Below are positions 33,890 through 44,648 of a stretch of DNA of 64,000 nt, piece by piece. The stretch is taken from assembly GCA_033675265.1 (NCBI GenBank), contig JAUJYZ010000153.1:112583-176582 (forward strand), written 5' to 3'. Made by a program: the position numbers and the translations under genes. The first letter of the stretch is position 1; every line of letters starts with the position of its first letter. Below the pieces are notes generated by a model. That model did not search any database, had not been told where the DNA came from, and saw nothing but the letters and a program-made list of their open reading frames with translations. This DNA is from Actinostola sp. cb2023 (Eukaryota; Cnidaria; Anthozoa; Actiniaria; Actinostolidae).

Positions 33890-34739
33890 TGACCCATTGC
33901 TAATAAATTTGTTGTGTCAATTTGGTTGGTGATGGGTGCTAAGGAGGTGAGAGTGCAAAAATGACAAGAATGCCATTAAGGACATTCGCGGTCATTGCTT
34001 GCGCCCAATCTTATTGCCCACAATCTAGCACGCTCTTGAACCCGGGAGTCAAAATGACCAAAAACGTTTTTTTCAAATATTATCCATTTATTCCTTATTT
34101 GACATCTTATTTGACATGTTTTTGATTTTCAACGGCTTTTGGCTTTTAAAAAGTGCAAAAAGGAGAGGTTTTTAAATAATTTTTACGGCAAAATATCTCA
34201 AATGAAAACTGACCCACATTTTTTTTCCTACTTAAAGTCTAGGTGCTATAAAGATCTACAAAATTTGTTAAAATAGAAAAAAAATGGTATTAATATGGGA
34301 AAAACTGACATCAATTTTTTCCAAACAATTACACCCCTCCACAAATTCGAATGACACACATTCCGACAGTAAAGTGTGAATTAAAACCTTCACAAATACT
34401 TTGGATTACCAGTTTTTGATTTATATTTAATCAATTATGTTAACTACAAATAGATTCAATTTCAGGTAAAATTTAATAGAATTTGAAGAAGGTTTTCATG
34501 TAATTTTGATGTGTTCATTTGACACGATTACTTATCATAATTCGCCTGTCTTTCTCTTCAAAATTATCAGTTTTGCTCAGTGTGTAGCTCAAAAACGAAG
34601 ACGATGACTGCCATTTTTTATTTCAGTTTTTTAACTAATATGATAGAGTATCTGTATGCCAAGTTTCAGGAAATTGACATAAGCTTCAATTGCCAGCGAA
34701 TGTCCTTCAATACTCAATAATAAAGGTGCTGCCTTTGTA

Positions 34740-34935
34740 ATTACAGCTACAAATGGTTATACCTTCGCGTGGCTCGGATGACCAGGTAAAATGCCGGTCC
34801 CGTCTCTCCACACTCCATTATATTGCACCGGAGGGACGTAAAAGAACCCACACCACTGTTCGACTAAGAGTAGGGCACATTCCTGGTGGCCCGAACTCCC
34901 AGCATTGAGGCCGGCTTGCTGGATTAGAGCCTATA
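34740..34935. repeat. SINE/LINE-tail-like repeat fragment (tentative)
   Basis: The motif GGGACGTAAAAGAACCCACA, followed by GAGTAGGGCACATTCC and GGTGGCCCG, resembles, from memory, 3' tails of dispersed retroelements in marine invertebrates. It sits only in the left arm of P3, so it probably inserted after the palindrome formed. No second copy is seen in this window. Confidence 0.35.
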
Positions 34936-35291
34936 AAGTTACTGGTGAATGAGGCCTCTAAAACTTGTATTACAACCAGTAACGGATCTCTTTGTGAGTG
35001 CTGGAACTTTCAATATTTCAATATGACGCCCAAACAGCGTTTGCTTATCCCCGAAAATTAACAAGTTGAAGGCTGGTAATCCTTTAAAGAAGCTGAAATA
35101 ATTAATACTGGATCTGTTGTCAGACATTTTGTCCTAGTGGAGATCGTAAATAATCAAATTTAACTCGGCCTATATGTTGAAAACTTCAATGGGCCCAGAG
35201 ACCCCTGTCTTCACAAAACAATGGGATATTTTGAAGATTGATGCGTATTTTTATCACATGGCGTGGTCCAAAAATGAACTACCGTATTCAT

Positions 35292-35430
35292 ACTAGAGGA
35301 CCTCTGGCGTGGGATGAAATAAGCCCCGTAAGTCCAAACTTATGTGTCTGTAGTGTTCGTACTAGAGGACCTCTGGCGTGGGATGAAATAAGCCCCGTAA
35401 GTCCAAATGTATGTGTCCGTAGTGCAGGGT
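35292..35430. repeat. 70-bp tandem repeat at the palindrome centre
   Basis: TACTAGAGGACCTCTGGCGT to AAGTCCAAA occurs twice in tandem (starts near 35292 and 35363). The same unit recurs about 1.5 times at 39575-39690 just outside the right tip of P3. Confidence 0.9.
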
Positions 35431-36164
35431 TCATTTTTGGGCCACACCATGTGCTAAAAAAACGCATTGATCTTCAAAATGTCCCATTGTTTTGTGAAGA
35501 CAGGGGTCTCTGGGTCCATTGAAGTTTTCAACATATAGGCCGAGTTAAATTTGATTATTTACAATCTCCACTAGGACAAAATGTCTGACGATAGATCCAG
35601 TGTTAATTATTTCAGCTTCTTTAAAGGATTATCAACCTTCAACTTGTTAATTTTTGGGAATCAGCAAACGCTGTTTGGGCGCCATATTGAAATAACCGAG
35701 CCTCTGATTGGCCAATTGGTGCATCAACTATGTAGCCAATAGGAGAGGGCAATAGATTGATAACTATTGTAGAGTTATTCAATCCGTAACCAAACAACAT
35801 TGTGATTACTTGGAGTTAAAATATACTGATGCCTCATAAAAAGGTGGAATAGTAAAAAGCAGCAAAAGATCTTTTGTGTATGAGATTCAGATAACAATAT
35901 ATTCTTTATTGTTTTTTTCTATTATAATAGTATAGTTATAATAGTATTAGTTGAGTAAACTAATCAGTATTGAAGGACGTTTATCATATTAGAGTTAAAA
36001 AACTGAAATGAAAAATGGTGGCCATCGTCTTCATTTTTGAGCTACATGCTAAGCAAAACTGATAATCTTGAAGAGAAAGACAGGCGAATTATGATAAGTA
36101 ATCGTGTCAAATGAACACATCAAAATTATATGAAAACCTTCTTCAAATTCTATTAAATGTTACC

Positions 36165-36315
36165 TGACATAAGGTAGTGTACAGATATGCTTGAGCTACA
36201 ATTGTACTTTATTGTACGGTTTCACAAAAGATCTTGTAGCTATGTAGACACTACTTAATATATACGTCATATGTTAATGATGGACATTAACCTGAAATGT
36301 ACTTATCACATAACA
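36165..36315 (-). repeat. Putative 3' LTR and polypurine tract of the gypsy remnant
   Basis: On the minus strand a purine tract (AAAGGAAGGGGGA, complement at 36317-36328) is followed by TGTTATGTG, and the segment ends in ...ATGTCA exactly where similarity to the P3 arm resumes. It contains AATAAA. About 150 bases is short for an LTR. No matching 5' LTR is seen near 39.1 kb. Confidence 0.5.
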
Positions 36316-36627
36316 TCCCCCTTCCTTTAAGGTAAAAAGTTATTACAAGTGTTAATCTGGTCATAAGCTATCTACTACAATGTTCGAATCATTAGATGTC
36401 AGTTTGTGTGAATGGGCAATCAATGATATGGATCAAGTCCAGTCTTGCTAGCTGTGTACCCTAAAATTCAAAGAATGCGAACAGTCCACAGTTCCTAGTG
36501 TAGGTAGTCCTTGTAGGCAGGCTCTCTGATGGTTCTCTTGGGTTGCTGTCTTGCCGGCTGTACCTCCACCTGACAGTTTGTCTCTAGTCCCATGGTAGGT
36601 GTGCGGTCTGCAGGCTGATTCTGGTCT

Positions 36628-38548
36628 TCATCTACATGTAGTGCTAGTTGTTGATTGGTTACAGGTTGTTCTTGTTCTTTTCTCTTTCCACACCAATTCT
36701 GGATGGATGGTTTGCGGTTTCAGAAGCTGCTTCGTTGTTGGGAGTTGCATCTTACATCGTCGTCCTAGTAATCGTTGGGTGGGGCTTGTGTCCTTGGCTT
36801 GTTGCAGAGTGCTAACAGTGCCAGGTAGATGTCCCCACTGGTTTCCTTGGATTTTCGTAGAAGTCGTATCGCTTCTTCCACAGCTATCTCGGCTTTGCCG
36901 TTGGTCTGTTGGTGTCCAGGACTTCCAGTGCGGTGCTCGAAGCCCCAATCTGTCACAAACTCATGAAGCTTCTCATAGGCGAACTGCGGGCCATTGTCGC
37001 TGATGACTGTGTCTGGAATACCTTGTCTGGCGAAATGACACTTGAGCTTCTTGATCATGGTGCTGGCTTTCGTGTCGGGTAGGGGATCCATTTCCCAGCA
37101 ATTCGAAAAGTAGTCGACGACAATACGGTATTCTTTTACATCAATGATGTACAGATCTGTACCAATTTTCTCCCATGGACGCTCTGCAATTTCATGGCTC
37201 ATGAACGTCTCCTTCTGTTCTTTTGTGTCATACTTGCTCTTTTATCTCTGATATCATTCCTGGCCAGTACATCAACTCTCTGGCTCTTCTCAGACAACCA
37301 TTTAAGCCGATGTGTGAGCTGTGTAGCTCTTTCATCTTCGGACGCATCTGCTTTTGTATGAGAAGTCGCTCGCCTTTGAAGACTAATCTGCCGTAAACAT
37401 TCAGCTCATCACGGAAGTTATAGTAAGGTGTGAGTACAACTGGGAGATCCTTCTTTTCTTCTGGCCAAACAGTCTGTATGACTTCTTTCAGATTCTGCAT
37501 GATGTCATCATTCTGCGTGGTTTGGCCTGAGCTCTCCTAGTCTCTCATCGGTCATTGGGAGTAGCTTTACTGCATTTATTCTTTCAAATTCTCCTTGTGA
37601 GTTTTTACTTGATGCCAGAAATGCTCTGCTTAGGGTGTCACCCAGGTACATTTCTGGTCCAGGTTTATAGATGATCTCTACATAGTGCATATACAGCGGC
37701 CAGCATCTCTTTCTCTATCTGCGCATACCGCGTCTCTGTATCGGTTAAAGCGTGGCTAGCATAGGCTATGGGCTGTCCCTTTTGCAAGAGAGCAGCACTA
37801 AGCCCTTTCTTGCTGACATCACATTGTACCATTAGCTCCTCTGCTAGGTCGTAGTACTTTAGTAGTGGTGCCGTTGTGACGATTTCTTTAACTTTCTCGA
37901 ATGCTGCGTTGTGCTCTGGTTGCCATTGCCAATCCACATCTCTCCGTGTTAGCTGCTGTATTGACCCCATCGTTTCTGCTAATCGAGGTAGAAACTTTGC
38001 AAGGTAGTTGACAAATCCACAGAATTGTTGTACTCCTTTCACGTTAGTGGGCTTTGGCATCTTTTTCACTGCCTCTATTTTCTCTGGGTCTGGATTGAGA
38101 CCATTCTGTGTGATCAAATGGCCAAGATAGGTGATCTCTTTGCACTTCAGCTTCAGATTTTTCTTGTTGAGCTTCATGCCCTTCTCTTTGCAGCGCAGCA
38201 GAAAGTGTTGAAGCTTCTTGTTGTGATCAGCAGTCGCCTCCTCTTCTGTCTCTTCCACTCCGTATATAACCTTGTCGTCATGCACTGTAAGTAGACCATC
38301 AAGTCGATCGAGCACTTGGTTCAATTTCTTTTGGAATATCTCACTTGCCACGCTGCTACCAATGGGAGTCTCATCCAGCGATATCTGCCATAGGGCTTGT
38401 CAAATGTAGTAAGTCTACTAGACTGCCATTTAGCTGAACATGCCAGTACCCATTGCGTGCATCAACTTTCTTGAAGATCTTTGCTTTCGAGAGGTCACGA
38501 AGAACATCATCAATTACTGGCAATGGATGGCGCTCTCTCTTGATAATG

Positions 38549-38589
<41 letters not shown>

Positions 38590-39125
38590 TTATGGCTTTG
38601 TTCAGAGGTTTGGGGTCTAAACAAAGTTTCAGATCTCCAGACTCTTTAGTTGCATCAACTAGGTTACTCATCAACAGGCTTGAGTACCCCCAAGTCTGTC
38701 AGTCTCTCAAGCTCAGCTTTGAGCTTAGGTCTTAGCGCGAATGGTACACGTCTTGATGGAGCAATGTGAAGCGGCACTGTATGGTCTATAGTTAGGTGTT
38801 GTTCTCCCTCAAGTGTCACCAAATCACCTTCAAATACGTCTTTATATCGCACAATGCAATCTCTTATCAGGGAGTCATTAAAGCATTTGCAAAACCCACA
38901 ACTCTGTGCTAGTGTTCACAGCTCTGCTACGTATCTATCGATGTTTTCTTCCTCTTTCTGATCTCTGCTATTCCTATGGAATACAGAAAGAAAGCCACGC
39001 AGTATTCCTCAGTCTGTGTTTCCAGTTGATCATGAGATACTATGGCATAATTCTCCCATTGCTGCTTGTATGCCTTCCAATTTGCGGCCATGTGCTTGCT
39101 TGTCAAATCTAAGCCCTTGGTGGTT
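36628..39125 (-). pseudogene. Ty3/gypsy retrotransposon remnant (gag-pol)
   Basis: Minus-strand order: a gag piece (about 39121-38850; AANWKAYKQQWENYA, then AQSCGFCKCFNDSLIRD) fused by an internal deletion to pol at RYKDVFEGDLV (38852). Then the RT N-terminal part to LKPVDE (38664), and a TTA/TAA microsatellite inside RT (38545-38590). The long RT/RNase H frame (38351-37665) follows, with HDDKVIYG (catalytic DD), YLGHLITQNG and LMVQCDVSKKGLSAAL. The integrase zinc-binding piece (37500-37228; SSHIGLNGCLRR) and integrase core (37202-36765; GTDLYIIDV, ISDNGPQF, QTNGKAE for D, D, E) close it. At least four frame breaks and the lost protease/gag end make it inactive. It interrupts palindrome P3. 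Confidence 0.9.
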
Positions 39126-39574
39126 GTATTCCCTGGATGTTGTTGTTTTTTTAAACATATTTTGTAGATATTTATATCACCTAGATTTGAAGCAGGTAAA
39201 ACGGGGGTCACCCTCTTCGTTTCGGATATATTTTGCCGTAAAAATTCTTTGAAAAGGAAATCATCTTAAGAAATCTATTTTAGATGTCAAATAAGGAAAA
39301 AATGGATTATATTTTGAAAAAAATGTTTTTATTTTGAAAATAAATGTTTTTGCTCATTTTGACTTCAGTTCTTTTTTTGACAGTTTCATGAGCGTGTTTG
39401 AATGTGTGCAATAAAAATGTGCACAAGCAATGACTGCAAACGTCCTTATGGCATTCTTGACATTTTTGCAGTCTCGCTTACTTTAGGACCCATCACCAAC
39501 CAAATTGTCCCATCAAATTTATTAGCAATGGGTCAATTGGCCCATATTATGCGTTCTCTAAAATGAACCCTGTA

Positions 39575-39690
39575 GTGTTTGTACTAGAGGACCACTGGCA
39601 TGGGATAAAATAAGCCCTGTAAGTCCAAATGTTTGTGTCCGTTGTGTTCATACTAGAGGACCACTGGTGCATGTGTAAAGCTCTGTAAAT
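39575..39690. repeat. Copy of the P3-centre 70-bp repeat
   Basis: TACTAGAGGACCACTGGCAT and a second start near 39650 match the tandem at 35292-35430, in the same orientation. Confidence 0.8.
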
Positions 39691-40656
39691 CAAAACTTAT
39701 GTATGAATCTCAGGATGTGGGGGTTCAAGGAAATGTGGCTAAGGAGGGTCTTGGGCCTCCTGGGGAACCGTAAAGCAAGTTTAATCAACCCTGTCTGGGA
39801 TGTGCATGGAAGGAGTTTGAAGGTGATCCCCAACTGGGTTTCTGGCAGAAATTGCCAGTTTTGCAGTTTTTGATTTTCATTTATATATCTGATGAGCTAC
39901 AAAGCCTACAAATTACAGCAAAGCAATTCCAATGTCTTGGAGTTCAAGATCATTTTCTTGCCACAACAATAATCATAACAAAGTTAGTTTCAACAGTCGA
40001 TCCAATTAGAATCGTTGTGCATTTCCCGATATGGATAACAAGTCAATAACTCTTCATCATTCATTTTCATATGTTTTATATATCTTCTTTTCTTTGATTA
40101 CAAATAAATTTTGCCGATGAAAGTTTATTGAAATCCCAAACTCATCCATAAGTAAAACAACTTTATTCTTATTGTCTCCATACTCCCTTGCATCTTGACG
40201 AACCCAATACCAACCAATATATTTCGCAGTATCTTGGCATAAAATCGATTCCCGATTGCCAAAGGAAACTGTTCTTGCCCAATCCATTATATAAGAAAAT
40301 ATATTGTTTCTTTAAAGGGGGACTAGCATGTGAAATTCGTCTGAATTTTAAAGCCCCTCGAACAGTGCCATTATAAACTTGTGTTCTAAATGAACAACAT
40401 GTGAAATATTTTCTCACTATTCTGATGAGAAGTTCTATAGGCAAATTTGCGATTAGCTTCATGTCTGCCAATAAACTGTTGTCGCCGGGTAGTGACGTTT
40501 TTAGCCAATGCAAGCGTGTATTGTACATCAACCTTTTTGCTCAAAGCTTTATGATTTCCTGTTGAAAAGATCTAGTGTTGGAAGTTAAAATAAATAATAA
40601 ACTATCTGTCTATCTATCTAAAATATAAATAACGAAGAAAAAAATACGTTTCCTTG
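39691..40656. other. No gene recognised
   Basis: A 120-codon minus ORF at 40169-40531 has no domain; its 5' part (ACGTTTTTAGCCAATGCAAG) is an inverted partner of 40765-40790. A TCTA microsatellite sits at 40600-40620. Confidence 0.4.
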
Positions 40657-40753
40657 ATGATAATTTCATTAATTCAAGAATATAATAGTGTAATGCCTTT
40701 CATTCCCAAGAGGTGACCTGTCCCTTGGGGTCTTCAAATATGCATGCTGAGGC
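40657..40753. repeat. Direct repeat, left copy
   Basis: GATGATAATTTCATTAATTC to ATGCATGCTGAGG is repeated almost exactly at 41066-41162, bracketing the isolated exon at 40887-41057. A duplication or a pair of short elements is possible. Confidence 0.9.
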
Positions 40754-40886
40754 TAAAAACATTGCATTGCATTGGCTAAAAACGACATTTTACTATAAAC
40801 TGATAAATATCAGTGGCCCTAGATTAATCTCTCTCAGCATCTACTACACTATATATAATATTTACATTAGACAATATCTTTTTTTT

Positions 40887-41057
40887 TCATTTTGACAGGT
40901 AGTACACAATTTTCGCTAATATGTCTGACTTTGCAGTCACTCTTGGTTTCTCACCATCACCAGCCAGTAGAGCGACCACACCCTTACTTTTTACGTCGTT
41001 GTGGACTTTTTTCAGGTCAGCGTAACTGAGCCCTGCCCTTGAAGGTTGCCTGCCTCT
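40887..41057 (-). CDS. Isolated terminal exon of an unknown protein
   Basis: On the minus strand, ATCATCACTTCAG forms an acceptor at 41058, followed in phase 0 by RGRQPSRAGLSYADLKKVHN, then GVVALLAG, KPRVTAK and a stop at 40887 (56 codons). Its composition and helix-like pattern resemble a small DNA-binding or SAP-like C-terminal segment, which is only an impression. No upstream exon is recognised on the minus strand up to 44 kb. The exon sits between two near-identical 97-bp direct repeats, so it may be a duplicated or captured exon. I do not recognise the family. Confidence 0.35.
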   Translation of the reverse strand, partial: RGRQPSRAGLSYADLKKVHNDVKSKGVVALLAGDGEKPRVTAKSDILAKIVYYLSK

Positions 41058-41065
41058 CTGAAGTG

Positions 41066-41162
41066 ATGATAATTTCATTAATTCAAGAATATAATAGTGT
41101 AACGCCTTTCATTCCCAAAAGGTGACCTGTCCCTTGGGGTCTTCAAATATGCATGCTGAGGT
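41066..41162. repeat. Direct repeat, right copy
   Basis: See the copy at 40657-40753; differences are a few substitutions (GTAACGCC versus GTAATGCC, CAAAAGG versus CAAGAGG). Confidence 0.9.
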
Positions 41163-42117
41163 GTAATGTTTTGCCATATCAACATCGTGCATTTAGGGGT
41201 TTGCCTTGAGTCTGGTTTGCTATGAAGCTCCATGAGTCTTCTAAAGCGATATTTGGTCGCTAATTTCTCGACACTGTATGTAAAGAACACGCTGAAACTT
41301 GGTGAAGTGTTTTTAAATATGTTGCTCTATATCATATTGAAAAATTATGGAAACAAAATCGATAGAAATGTTTTTATACGCAGAATACAATATTTTGGAT
41401 TTTCATGAATACACAACATAAACCTCTTGCACTTTGCTCATTGATAAAGTTTGTTGTATGCTTCCGATTTGTGTGAATTTTTCCCTACAGTTGCGAGTGA
41501 TATGAAGCTTTCAGATGATAGTTTCAAATTCAGTTTTATTTTAAAGTTTGTACGCGGAAGCGCTGACAATGTGTGCTAGTATAGTATTTTGTACTAAAAT
41601 ATAGCAGTCGCTTGTGCAGCATTTTCCAAGGGACGGATTTTCTTGAAACTTGGCACCAATAATCCTTCACACTTGTATACTTGCTTGAGGTAATTTAAAA
41701 TAAATCCATCGAGGAGTTTGGAAAATATAAGCATTTTCTCCGAAAATGGAGTGATTCAATATCGATTGTAACTCAATAAATGTTGTCTTTATTACAATAA
41801 AATTGTGCTTTTTATGAAATTTACGAAAACCTGATTATCAGGATGAAAACTATCCGCAATCGGTGAAAGTTTTGCTGCTCAAACCATCGATTTAAAATGA
41901 GACCCATCGTTCAAAGAATTAGCCGTGCGCCACCTTAAAGTAGTCTATAATTTGTGAAATCCTACTTTTTGTATAGAGTGCAAATATTATATCCGTGAAA
42001 CAAGCGCTAACATTTAGCACTTAATAAGAATTCAGTGAGTCGTGTCAAATTATGCGTTTTGTCGAATGCACGTGAAATGCGTGTGCACTCAACCAGCCGA
42101 GTTTTAAACACTGTTAC

Positions 42118-42303
42118 TTGCGCGTTCTTTCTTTTGATAAACAAAACATTATGATGGAAACTCCAGCAAAGAGAACCTGCGTTAAGTGCAGGATGCACGG
42201 AAAAGTAATGTTGTTAAAAAACACAAGAACAACTGTCCATACAGTCAGCTGTTGTTCGTGTGAAAGGCGTGAGTCTCACAATAAGCTGAAAGTAAAAAGC
42301 TGA
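42118..42303 (+). CDS. DM-domain-like micro-ORF (tentative)
   Basis: A 61-codon ORF contains KRTCVKCRMHGKVMLLK and, 16 residues after the glycine, CCSCERR. The C-x2-C-R-x-H-G opening and following L-K match the first half of a DM (doublesex/mab-3) zinc module, but the later His-Cys-Trp part is not convincing and the ORF ends early. The first codon drawn is not clearly used; ATGs lie further in. It lies inside a TIR element, so captured host sequence is one explanation and chance is the other. Confidence 0.25.
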   Translation: MRVLSFDKQNIMMETPAKRTCVKCRMHGKVMLLKNTRTTVHTVSCCSCERRESHNKLKVKS

Positions 42304-42624
42304 AGTCGCACCGAGAGCTTTCCATCAAGTCAGTTGGTTGATCCATCCGTTCTTGATGTGGCAAACGTTCACTTGGCATCTGTCACCAAGAATACGAGTG
42401 CAACGGAAAAAGAAATGGTAATTATGTTATATAACCGAGTTATTTTTGTTTTTGTTTGTGATGCAGCAAGAAAAAATGACTAGAGACATTAGTTTTGAGT
42501 CAGTCTACGTAAAAATGTTCAGTTCAGATGTTCCGAGTTCATTCAAGTTTATTTAGAGTTCTACTGATTTCAGTTTAGTTACAGAGCAGGTGAGAATTAA
42601 TAGGGGGATAAATAAAATGGGATT

Positions 42625-42905
42625 GCGTTTGACTCGTTTCTTGTGTCCGTTGTCGTTATTTTATTTTAGCTGCGTTTGACTCGTTTCTTGTGTCCGTTGT
42701 CGTTATTTTAGCTGCGTTTGACTCGTTTCTTGTGGGAGAAAGTGGGAATTATTTTGACGAATAAAATAGCAGGGTTGCGTTTGACTCGTTTCTTGTGTCG
42801 GTGTCGTTATTTTATTTTAGCTGCGTTTGACTCGTTTCTTGTGGGAGAAAGCGGGAATTTGACGAATAAAATAGGGGTGCATTTGACTCGTTTCTTGTGT
42901 CGGTT
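42625..42905. repeat. Minisatellite with GCGTTTGACTCGTTTCTTGTG core
   Basis: GCGTTTGACTCGTTTCTTG occurs at about 42625, 42672, 42713, 42777, 42823 and 42879 with spacings of 41-64 bases; the variable spacers contain GTCGTTATTTTA or GACGAATAAAATAG. Confidence 0.92.
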
Positions 42906-43039
42906 GTCGTTCAGATAGCTGGTTATTTTAATGTGCACGTGGTTTTCATGCTTCACCTATTTCATAGTTTTATAATTAGTGCTAATTAGTACTATTTAGT
43001 TAGTTAACTATTTCACGAATATAATATTTGCACTCTATA

Positions 43040-44640
43040 AGGCAAATGCAATTTAACCCATACATATGGAAAGAAAGAGATAACAGTGCTGTATGTGAAA
43101 GATAAACAAGGATGAAAAATAGAAAGTGAGAAATAAAATGAAATGTGGGAAGAGAGAAAGAAAATAGAAATAAGGGGTACAGGAAATTGAAATAAAAGAT
43201 AAAGATTAATTAATGGCTGAAAAAAGGAAATGAAAAATATTAAAATAAAGTAGAAATATAAATATTTTGTATAGACGGGGGAGGGGAGGGTGGCAGACTG
43301 GCAAAGTGGGGAGGGAGGGGAGGGTGGTAGTGTGATTGTCTTTATATATGATAGATGGAGAAAATAGATAAAAAAAATATATATAACAAGCCTATTTGCT
43401 TCAACAGCAATGATCTTTCGGCCGGTTTTTGATGGATGGGAAAATTGTCTCCACTAATCACGCGGTTTGGGATTTTTCTCTTGTGTTATAAAAGTACTGT
43501 TCTTTTGAATTTTTAGAGGCAATTTCTCTTGTATGCTTCGTTTCCCTGTGTGAAAGTGTTCGGCGCGGCACGTTGAAAAGAATTAACAACGCCTTCAATT
43601 ACATAGTAAAGATATAAGTGCTGTTTCGGACCAATCAGAGAGAGTGGTTCTCACGGTAATTTGCATATCCTCAGTTTTCTTTCGTAGAGTGATAGATAAG
43701 AAAACCGCACATGATTGGAATGTGATACAAAACTACGTCAGCTAATTGACAGGCAGTGCTGGTAGTATTATGCTAATGAGAAACCAAATACAGTAACCGA
43801 AACAAAAAGGAAAATAATAAAATATAAATACAACGAAATATAGGTAGAAACAGGATACAAAACAATAAACCGATGGAGATAAATGGCCAGATTTAAAATA
43901 AAATAAGTAAAATAAATAAAACTAGGATAAAATTAAGAATTAAGGTTTATTACAATTTCCTCCCATAGCTTAGCTCTTTCTCGAGTGCCCTTTGGCTCAG
44001 TGAATGGATCTACGGCCAGCACTTCTCTTGAAAGAAGAAGTTCGTGATCCGCTGTCCATTACATTGCGTTTGTCCTTCAATAATAAGGAAGAAATGAAAT
44101 TAATTATAAATATATCACTATCAAGTAAGCTTATATTTATTAAAGTTCTAGTGTCATGATAGCTGTCAAAATTCGTGTCAGTTTTTCAATGTGAAAATAA
44201 GTTATTTTCAGTCAGTAGACCTTATCTATAAAACTACATCATTTGCAGCAATTGTTCTGTCATAAATAAACAGTATTTGTACTCACATGTTTTCGCACGT
44301 TTGCTAGCGTATAGTCCGGAAGATAAGCTAAATATTGTTCAAATTTGTGAAAGAAGCACCGAATGTTTTTTTTAAATATCTTTCTCGCATGAAAAACAAT
44401 TTAAAAGCAAGACCCAATTTGGATCTTGCTCTGTTTGTCAGCAAATGGCCATCAAAGTTTTCCCATACAAAGCCTTATATAAAAACACAGGTAGCCCAAT
44501 TCGTAAAAAATGCAAAATTTGAAAATGGCGAGGTTTGAGTAGATTTATCGTGCAAACTAGGTTAGAAAGTAGCGCTTTTGTTATATCTTGTGTAATAAGA
44601 ACATTCTAAGTGTGGCTATGATTATTACCAGCATGTTTTT
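43040..44640. other. No gene; G-rich patch and promoter-like motifs
   Basis: 43274-43330 is a GGGGAGGG-type quadruplex-prone tract. Around 43630-43666 a CCAAT box (43631) and an exact octamer ATTTGCAT (43659) lie 28 bases apart, an arrangement familiar from histone or snRNA promoters, yet no histone ORF flanks it. A 67-codon ORF at 44335 is unremarkable. Confidence 0.4.
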
Positions 44641-44648
44641 CGTCCAGT

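Larger units (their letters stand above)
33890..39535. repeat. Large palindromic element P3, interrupted
   Basis: Three pairs of inverted segments share one centre near 35356. Inner pair: 35003-35282 and 35429-35703. Middle pair: about 34455-34720 and 35955-36165. Outer pair: 33890-34275 and 39145-39535 (TGACCCATTGCTAATAAATT at the outer tips). The right arm is split by a gypsy remnant between about 36165 and 39135, and roughly 180 bases of the arm matching 34275-34455 are missing there. The left arm has its own extra DNA at 34720-35000. Confidence 0.85.
41972..43039. mobile_element. 1.07-kb TIR element of the TAGAGTRCAAA family
   Basis: TATAGAGTGCAAATATTATA plus TCCGTGAAA at the left is mirrored by TTCACGAATATAATATTTGC plus ACTCTATA at the right; inner ends carry TAGCACT/AGTGCTA motifs. 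Ends match the small MITE at 5112-5261, so this is a larger family member carrying cargo: a minisatellite and a micro-ORF. Confidence 0.85.

Noticed and set aside
36599..37003. 134-codon plus-strand ORF opposite the gypsy integrase
   Set aside because: Shadow of the minus-strand integrase frame; no independent features.
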